Made by a program: the position numbers and the translations under genes. A DNA stretch of 64,000 bases from Miscanthus floridulus. Taxonomy: Eukaryota > Streptophyta > Magnoliopsida > Poales > Poaceae. The notes beneath the pieces were generated by a model that worked only from the letters and a program-made list of their open reading frames with translations, had not been told where the DNA came from and did not search any database. The DNA lies in the NCBI RefSeq assembly GCF_019320115.1, contig NC_089591.1:63976111-64040110 (forward strand), in the 5' to 3' direction. Below are positions 57,318 through 64,000 of the stretch, piece by piece; positions within the stretch are counted from its first letter, which is position 1, and the number at the start of each line of letters is the position of its first letter.

Positions 57318-57441
57318 TCCTGTTCGTTTGTGCTTGTTTGGCTTATAAGCCATATTTTTTCAGCCAACGAACAATATTTTTCTCTCACACCAAATCAGCA
57401 ACAGTACTTTCAGCCATGGCTTATCAGCCAAACAAACCCAG
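57318..57441. mobile_element. MITE 1 in HMA promoter
   Basis: CCTGTTCGTTTGTGCTTGTTTGGC on the left and GCCAAACAAACCCAG on the right. The interior 'caatatttttctctcacacc' is family-typical. Confidence 0.7.
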
Positions 57442-57583
57442 AGGGCCTGTTCGGCAGGACTAAAAAATACTATTCCGACTAATTGTTATGAGAGAAAATA
57501 CTATTTTAACAGAATATAAACAGTGATTTTGTGAGTGCCAGAACCAGCTAGCCGGTCGGCTTAAAGCCAGCCGAACACGCCCT
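57442..57583. mobile_element. MITE 2 in HMA promoter (142 bp)
   Basis: AGGGCCTGTTCGGC at 57442 and GCCGAACACGCCCT at 57583 form a 14-bp TIR with one mismatch. 'atgagagaaaatactattttaac' and 'gtcggcttaaagccagccg' fill the interior. It directly abuts MITE 1. Confidence 0.8.
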
Positions 57584-57998
57584 GGACTTGAGCCGAGCGT
57601 CCGGTGGAGAGGGGCCCAGCCACCCCATGCAGCCACGTACTGCCCTCAGCCTGGCCGCGTAACATCTTTGCCGTCCAATTTGTAGCTTCGTACGGTGACC
57701 GTGCGACCCCACTTGAACTGGCCCCACTTGAACTCGTAGCTTGTGGTGAGGATGGAAGCCAAAAGCAGATCCAACGAACAGAAATCGGGTGATGGATGGG
57801 ATTAAATCACCCGAGTGAAGTATAGCTTTACTGTAACAGAATTACAGAAATGACACAGAGCAATTATGCTGCTACGCTACGCTCACCAGCTGGACACGAA
57901 GAAACGCATGCACTTGCTGTTTCAGTCGGTGTTGCGTTTTCTTACTCTCAGCTCTCACACACAATCCGCCTGCTTACGCTGGGCTCTTCGCCGCTTTC

Positions 57999-58004
57999 TA
58001 TAAA
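57999..58004 (+). promoter_or_regulatory. TATA box of the HMA gene
   Basis: TCTATAAATGCC lies 82 bp upstream of the ATG, in a GC-rich context, implying a start near 58030 and a short leader. Confidence 0.7.
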
Positions 58005-58085
58005 TGCCGGCGCGGTTCAAACCAAATCACACGGAATCCCCAACCAACCCCCAGCGCGCTTGACGAGTGGAGTGGTGGCACGGCA

Positions 58086-61000
58086 ATGGTGGCGACTACT
58101 CGAGCTCTGCTCGTCTCCTGCTTCCACGGCAGTGGCGGCGGCTCAGAGATGAGCCGCCGCCTCTCCCTGCGCCCGCGGTACCCGTCAATGCCGCGGCGCC
58201 CGAAGGGAGTGGCGCTTGCTGGTGGCGGAGGAGACGGCGACCTGGAGGCCGCGGTCGGTACGGGGGATCAGGAGGAGGAGGAGAAGGTGGCGGTGTTCTC
58301 CGTGTCCGGGATGACCTGCGCCGCGTGCGCGGGGTCGGTGGAGAAGGCCGTGAAGCGGCTCCCGGGCATCCACGACGCCGCCGTCGACGTCCTCTGGGGC
58401 CGCGCGCAGGTCGTCTTCTGCCCAGCCTTCGTCTCGGTGAGCTCCGTGTACTTGGTGAATTTTGTTTGTGTTTTTTTAATGTAAAAAATGCAGAGCTGTA
58501 GATTGAAACGTTTTTTTTAAAAAAAGAAGAAGAAATATTACTTATAGTCGCAATTTGTAAAAGTAGGTTAAGTCATATGTGCATTTGGGCAGAGTTTTCC
58601 CCATTACAATCTGCTGACGTGGGCGTCGTGGTCCATCTCGAGACATTTGCAAACGGATCATCCATGAGATCTCTCTTACAAGAAAACAAAATGGTTATGG
58701 CAAAATGTTGACACTCGAGAAATAATTCGCGAGGCCTTAATTGAAATAATTGATATGGGATGGACCTTGAAAAAGAGTGCTTTCTCCTTCTTTTGCATTT
58801 GTTTGCTTCCTTTCAATTTAGAAGGTTACAGGTAGACAGCTTTGCTTCTGATGTTGAACTGCTGACTATCCTTTAGAAAAGGAAGAACGATGGTGGTTCA
58901 GGGTTCCTGGCTTCCTGCATATTGCTGGCAAGTTTTCAGCTACAAATGCTGCGGGCCTTCACTCCTGGATAGAAAGTTAGAAACTAGAATTGAAGACCTA
59001 CCTAATATGCTTCTGTGCAGACATTAGATCAGTTGCTTGATGCATATTATTGATTTTCCCTTGTTGAATTTATGCCTCTTATTCGGTTCCACCCTGCATT
59101 CTGTTTGTAAGTTTCAATTTGTTGATCTGTTAGCTTGGTATTCCTCTAAATACCATCATGCACCCAACTGATTATTGGGCTGTTTAGTTGGAAGCAAAAT
59201 TGAGTTATTCAAGAATAATTTGACACTTACGTTTCCCATCTCATAATTACTTCCTTTCATCAGTGGTGCATTAGGGATGCAAAATTTCAATCTTGTCTGC
59301 CATCATTTTGGTAACTTTTTTGGAAAAGATCAGCCAACTTGGAAGGCACGACACTTCTCTTTTCACTAGCATCTTCAAATTCATCAGAATGAAAGTTTTT
59401 TTTTCTGTTTTATGGATTTTTTTAATTAATGGAAGTCATTTTCATGAAGCATAAGTGCCCTACTCTAGTTGCATCATGGGAGACGCCTCATGCGGTTGCC
59501 CCTGTAGGACCACAAAAACTTTCATCTCACATAGTGGTTGCTTCTTGAAAAACTATTTTATTGGATAATCTCTATGATATGATGGTGCCAATTCGTTCAT
59601 CATCTTGTAACTTCAATCATTAATACCTACGCTGGCACACTTAGAGATCTATAGACAATTAAATATAGTGAACAAGAAACTGAAGTGCTTCCTCCATTCT
59701 GTTTTATTTGACGTTTTGAGTATGAAAATATTTTTAACTAGAAAATAGCAATGCAGTTTTCATCTATTGTGGTGGCCAAATTTTAGAATGTTTCATGCGA
59801 CAGATTCCATAGGATGCAAAATAGAAAAAAAAGAATGGAGTAATATTATGTAAGAAGAAAGTCTTTTCTTAACTTTTACATGACCCTCTTTTGGTTTTTA
59901 CTTCAGGTATAGCACAAAGCTATATTTGGTATCCCTGTCATGAACCCACTTAGAGCAGAAACTTTTCTCCTTATAGCTTGGACTTATATTTGTGCCTGAT
60001 CTAGTATTTGCGCACTTCCTTCCTTGGATAGTGCCTCCTTTTCGAATAGCACCTTTCAATAATTGTGAATCGGAAAAGGGATACCCTTTTTGTAAAATTG
60101 TTAGGTTCCTGGAAACTAAAGGCAATTCAATGCTTGATGATTGAGCACAAAATTTGATTTTAAAAAACATATAAAAAACAAAATATTTAAAATGAACGAC
60201 ATCCATTCTTAAACTGTCTTCTGAATAAACCAATTCACAAAACATGCCTGGTACAGGCCTGAAAATCCCAGACAACAAGAACTAACTTGAACCTTGGGAG
60301 AAGATTGGTATATGGTGTAGATGCATAAGTATACCTAAATTATTATTTTTCCGTTGACCATGAGCAGGTGACAGGTCTGCTTGTGAATACCCCATTTTGG
60401 CATGTTGCCCTTTACACACACAAGGAAAATTGTATTTGTGCAGTACATTTGGATTATTCAACACCCAAGTTTGCACTTCTTTTCAGTTGATCCAAACAAT
60501 ATATTCGCAGTATATACACTGAAATTCTCTGATCACTTTGTTATTGTGTATATTGACCAAAAGTTAATAGAAACCTGTTTAAATTTTAAATTGTTTAAAG
60601 TTTTTTTGCCATGTTTTTATAGAGTATGAGCCATCATTTTAATACTTGTTTCCAGGAGATTGTGATCATGTAAACCTTTTGGACAGGAGAACAAAATTAC
60701 TGAAGCCATTGAGGATGTTGGTTTTGAAGCTAAATTGATTGATGAGGAGGTCAAGGAAAAGAACATTCTACTTTGCAGGCTACATATAAAAGGAATGGCC
60801 TGCAAGTATTGCACAAGCACAGTTGAATTTGCCTTGCAAGCTTCTCCTGGAGTTCAAAGAGCTTCAGTTGCATTGGCTACTGAAGAGGCTGAGATCCGTT
60901 ATGATCGCAGGATTATTTCTGCTAGCCAGCTAATCCAAGCAGTGGAACAAACTGGCTTTGAAGCGATACTAGTGACCACAGGAGAAGACCAGAGCAGGAT

Positions 61001-63704
61001 AGACCTCAAAATGGATGGTGTTCTCGACGAGAGGTTGATAATGATATTGAAAAGCTCTGTAGAGGCCCTTCCTGGTGTGGAAAACATTAAATTCAACTCT
61101 GAGCTACACAAGGTCACCATCTCATACAAGCCTGACCAGACAGGTCCCCGAGACCTCATTGAAGTCATCAAGTCAGCCACATTTGGTAATGTCAATGCAT
61201 CAATATATCCGGAAGCAGATGGAAGGTACCAACATAGGTATGGGGAAATCAAACAATATAGGCAGTCTTTCATGTGGAGCTTAATATTCACCATTCCAGT
61301 TTTTCTCACCTCCATGGTGTTCATGTATATCCCTTGGCTGAAGGATGGGCTGGAAAAAAAAGTTATCAACATGATGAGCATCGGTGAACTATTTCGGTGG
61401 ATTTTGTCAACACCGGTCCAATTTGTTATCGGTCGCAAATTTTATGCTGGTGCTTACAAGGCAATGTGCCGTGGCTCACCGAACATGGATGTCCTTATTG
61501 CTGTAGGAACAAACACGGCTTACTTCTACTCAGTTTACTCAGTTCTTCGAGCAGCTACCTCTGAGAATTACATGTCAACTGATTTTTTTGAGACTAGTTC
61601 CATGCTCATATCATTTATCCTTCTTGGAAAGTACCTTGAGATCTTGGCAAAAGGAAAAACCTCTGAGGCTATCGCCAAGCTGATGGATCTTGCACCGGAA
61701 ACTGCAACACTTTTAATGTATGACCATGAAGGAAATGTGGTAGGAGAGAAGGAGATTGACAGCAAGCTAATTCAGAAAAACGATGTGATCAAAGTAGTCC
61801 CAGGTGGAAAAGTTGCTTCTGATGGATTTGTTATTTGGGGCCAGAGCCATGTGAATGAAAGCATGATTACTGGAGAATCGCGGCCAGTAGCAAAGAGAAA
61901 GGGTGACACTGTAATTGGAGGGACAGTGAATGAGAATGGCGTGCTCCATGTCCGGGCTACATTTGTGGGATCAGAGGGTGCCCTGGCACAGATTGTAAGG
62001 CTAGTTGAGTCAGCACAAATGGCAAAAGCTCCTGTCCAGAAGTTTGCTGATCATATATCTAGAGTCTTTGTTCCCCTGGTAAGGTCAATTGTATTGTATT
62101 TGATCCAATCTACAGTCTAATTTTATGGAAAAATGCTGAGCAATCAGCTCCATGCTTTCAGGTGATTCTTCTTTCAATGCTTACTTGGCTCGCATGGTTT
62201 GTCGCGGGGAGGCTCCATAGCTACCCTCACTCATGGATACCACAATCCATGGATAGCTTTCAGCTCGCTCTCCAGTTTGGGATATCAGTTATGGTGATCG
62301 CCTGTCCTTGCGCCCTTGGGCTGGCTACTCCAACTGCTGTGATGGTTGCAACTGGAGTTGGTGCTTCACATGGTGTTCTGATCAAGGGTGGGCAAGCTCT
62401 GGAGAGTGCACAGAAGGTATGGAATAATCTCATTTACTGTGAGGACGTGCAAGTTCAAAAAAAGGTCATTGAATTGTTCAGAAATGCTAAATTATCTCAT
62501 GATACTTCATAGGTCGACTGCATCGTTTTTGACAAGACAGGGACGCTAACTATTGGGAAGCCTGTTGTTGTTGACACAAAGCTTCTTAAAAACATGGTCT
62601 TGCGTGAATTCTATAACTATGCTGCTGCAGCAGAAGTATGTTGTACAACTCTTATGTTTGTCATCATCTTTTTTTCGTTAGTATTTCCATATTAAAAAAA
62701 ATATAGTCTATCCTTTTGAGATTCCATGGATTCTTATCTCGTTCAGGTCAACAGTGAGCACCCCCTGGCAAAAGCGATAGTGGAGCATGCCAAAAAGTTG
62801 CATCCAGAAGAAAATCACATTTGGCCTGAAGCTAGGGAATTCATTTCAGTAACTGGGCAAGGTGTCAAGGTGGAGGTTAGTGACAAGAGTGTCATTGTGG
62901 GCAACAAGAGCTTTATGTTGTCTTCTGGCATTGATATTCCCTTGGAAGCTTCGGAAATTCTTATGGAAGAAGAGGAGAAGGCAAGGACAGGGATTATTGT
63001 GGCGATCGACCAAGAAGTTGTGGGCATAATCTCTGTATCTGATCCGATAAAACCAAATGCCCATGAAGTGATATCATACCTCAAGTCCATGAATGTGGAG
63101 AGTATAATGGTGACTGGTGACAACTGGGGGACAGCTAATGCTATCGGCAAAGAGGTTGGCATTGAAAAGATTATTGCCGAAGCGAAACCAGAGCAGAAGG
63201 CTGAGAGGGTGAAGGAACTTCAGGTGAGCTACTGAGCTATTTCGCGTTTTGTTTTGTCACTTTCATAGTGCTTTTATCCAGTTATATAACTTCTAGTGAC
63301 CCAAATTCTTGCAGTTGTCTGGAAGAACCGTGGCGATGGTTGGCGATGGAATCAACGACTCCCTAGCACTTGTCTCGGCTGACGTGGGGCTGGCAATCGG
63401 CGCAGGAACGGATGTTGCCATTGAAGCTGCCGACATTGTCCTCATGAAGAGCAACCTGGAGGATGTGATCACCGCCATCGATCTGTCCAGGAAAACCTTC
63501 TTCCGCATACGCATGAACTACGTCTGGGCGCTCGGGTACAACGTCATCGGCATACCGATTGCTGCCGGGGTGCTCTTCCCGTCCACTGGGTTTCGCTTGC
63601 CGCCGTGGGTTGCCGGTGCTGCGATGGCAGCTTCGTCCATCAGTGTCGTCTGCTGGTCCCTGCTGTTGAGGTACTACAAGGCTCCAAAGATCGTTGGCAG
63701 TTGA
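58086..63704 (+). CDS. HMA9: Copper/heavy-metal P1B-type ATPase (HMA9/HMA5-like)
   Basis: Six exons: 58086-58436, 60687-62078, 62162-62416, 62513-62635, 62747-63223 and 63315-63704. All introns are GT-AG and phase 0, giving 995 residues. It exports Cu(I) and possibly Zn/Cd across a membrane, using ATP. Rice HMA9, which I recall as near-identical, is a plasma-membrane efflux pump. Domains are MBD1 with GMTCAAC (CxxC 78-81), MBD2 with GMACKYC (156-159), a third MBD-like fold without CxxC (about 208-270), eight TM helices, TGES (512-515), the CPC transport motif (629-631), DKTGT with phosphorylated D673, the N-domain HP (712-713), and GDGIND (876-881). The start is ATG 58086 (G at -3 and +4); M22 at 58149 is an alternative. 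Leu883 replaces the family's Pro in GDGxNDSPAL, a possible functional lesion. Intron 1 is 2250 bp. Confidence 0.95.
58437..60686 (+). other. HMA intron 1 (2250 bp)
   Basis: The donor is GTCTCG|GTGAGC and the acceptor TTTGGACAG|GAGAAC. It is AT-rich, with no transposon or nested gene that I can recognise. Its position splits MBD1 just before the [10 protein letters not shown] end of the domain. Confidence 0.8.
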
Positions 63705-64000
63705 TGACACAGCTGGAAGACGGGCATATCATTTGCCAAAAAAAGAACAAATTACTCTGTAGATATCACATACTCCTATAGTCCTATATCACTGGCACTG
63801 CTGCTGGAATGAGAAGGTTGGCTGCTAACAGTCGCTGAAAAAAAACCCTAAAAAATAATCGCTGAAACAAGCTGTATATATGCGTTACAAGTATACGGCG
63901 ATGCTAAGTGAACTGGTGGTGTAACTACTTGTGATCTGCATCGTTGTATCGATCTATACCGTTTTTTTTTCTCCTGAAAAGAGGACTTATAGCACTGTAC
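63705..64000 (+). other. HMA 3' UTR and downstream
   Basis: AT-rich sequence after the stop. No second gene is visible before the window ends. No single poly-A signal is decisive. Confidence 0.5.

Overview
The window is plant nuclear DNA. It holds three intact, intron-structured or plant-specific genes in a sea of LTR retrotransposons, LINE remnants and MITEs. GC-rich coding starts, the repeated short 'GGCCTGTTCGG...' MITEs, Stowaway elements, LTR ends of the TGTCGG...CCGACA and TGAAAGGTCC...GGACCTTTCA types, and protein sequences very close to what I recall of rice HMA9 and grass HAM/G3P-transporter proteins point to a grass, probably a panicoid of the sorghum/sugarcane/maize group (inference). 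A run of exactly 100 N at 51677-51776 marks a scaffold join, so local structure around it should be read with caution.

Layout. 1-4860: a minus-strand Ty3/gypsy element (LTR 2153-2616, gag running off the left edge) nested in the gag of an older minus-strand gypsy element (partial LTR 4157-4860). 5780-6255: LINE 3' fragment. 6600-8233: degenerate ~230-bp repeats followed by a ~75-bp minisatellite. 8380-8808: a phi-class glutathione S-transferase exon pseudogene. 9668-11815: a HAIRY MERISTEM (HAM) GRAS transcription factor with a perfect miR171 target site. 12-25 kb: intergenic, rich in MITEs, Stowaways and homopolymers. 25908-29310 (minus): a glycerol-3-phosphate transporter (SLC37/G3Pp type) with a coding intron, a 5'UTR intron and a TATA box. 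30807-32068: a solo LTR with a perfect 5-bp target-site duplication. 32-34 kb: two small tandem-repeat blocks.

34856-50574 is the most complex part. A Tat-lineage-like gypsy element (5' LTR 35881-37280, broken gag/PR/RT/RH, integrase core deleted, an antisense spliced gene of the 'putative gypsy type transposon' family, hierarchical tandem repeats, truncated 3' LTR 48734-49325) is followed directly by a second copy of its own 5' flank plus LTR start. This is a ~14.47-kb tandem duplication, and its second copy is cut by another LTR at 50575. 51777-55015: two LTRs of one copia-like family in opposite orientation, then a TIR element (55016-55751).

58086-63704 (plus): a six-exon copper/heavy-metal P1B-ATPase (HMA9/HMA5 type), complete and in phase, with a MITE pair and TATA box in its promoter. 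It carries a Pro-to-Leu change in the otherwise invariant GDGxNDSPAL motif. The three genes (meristem regulator, G3P/phosphate transporter, metal pump) are independent single transcription units, and I see no pathway linking them.
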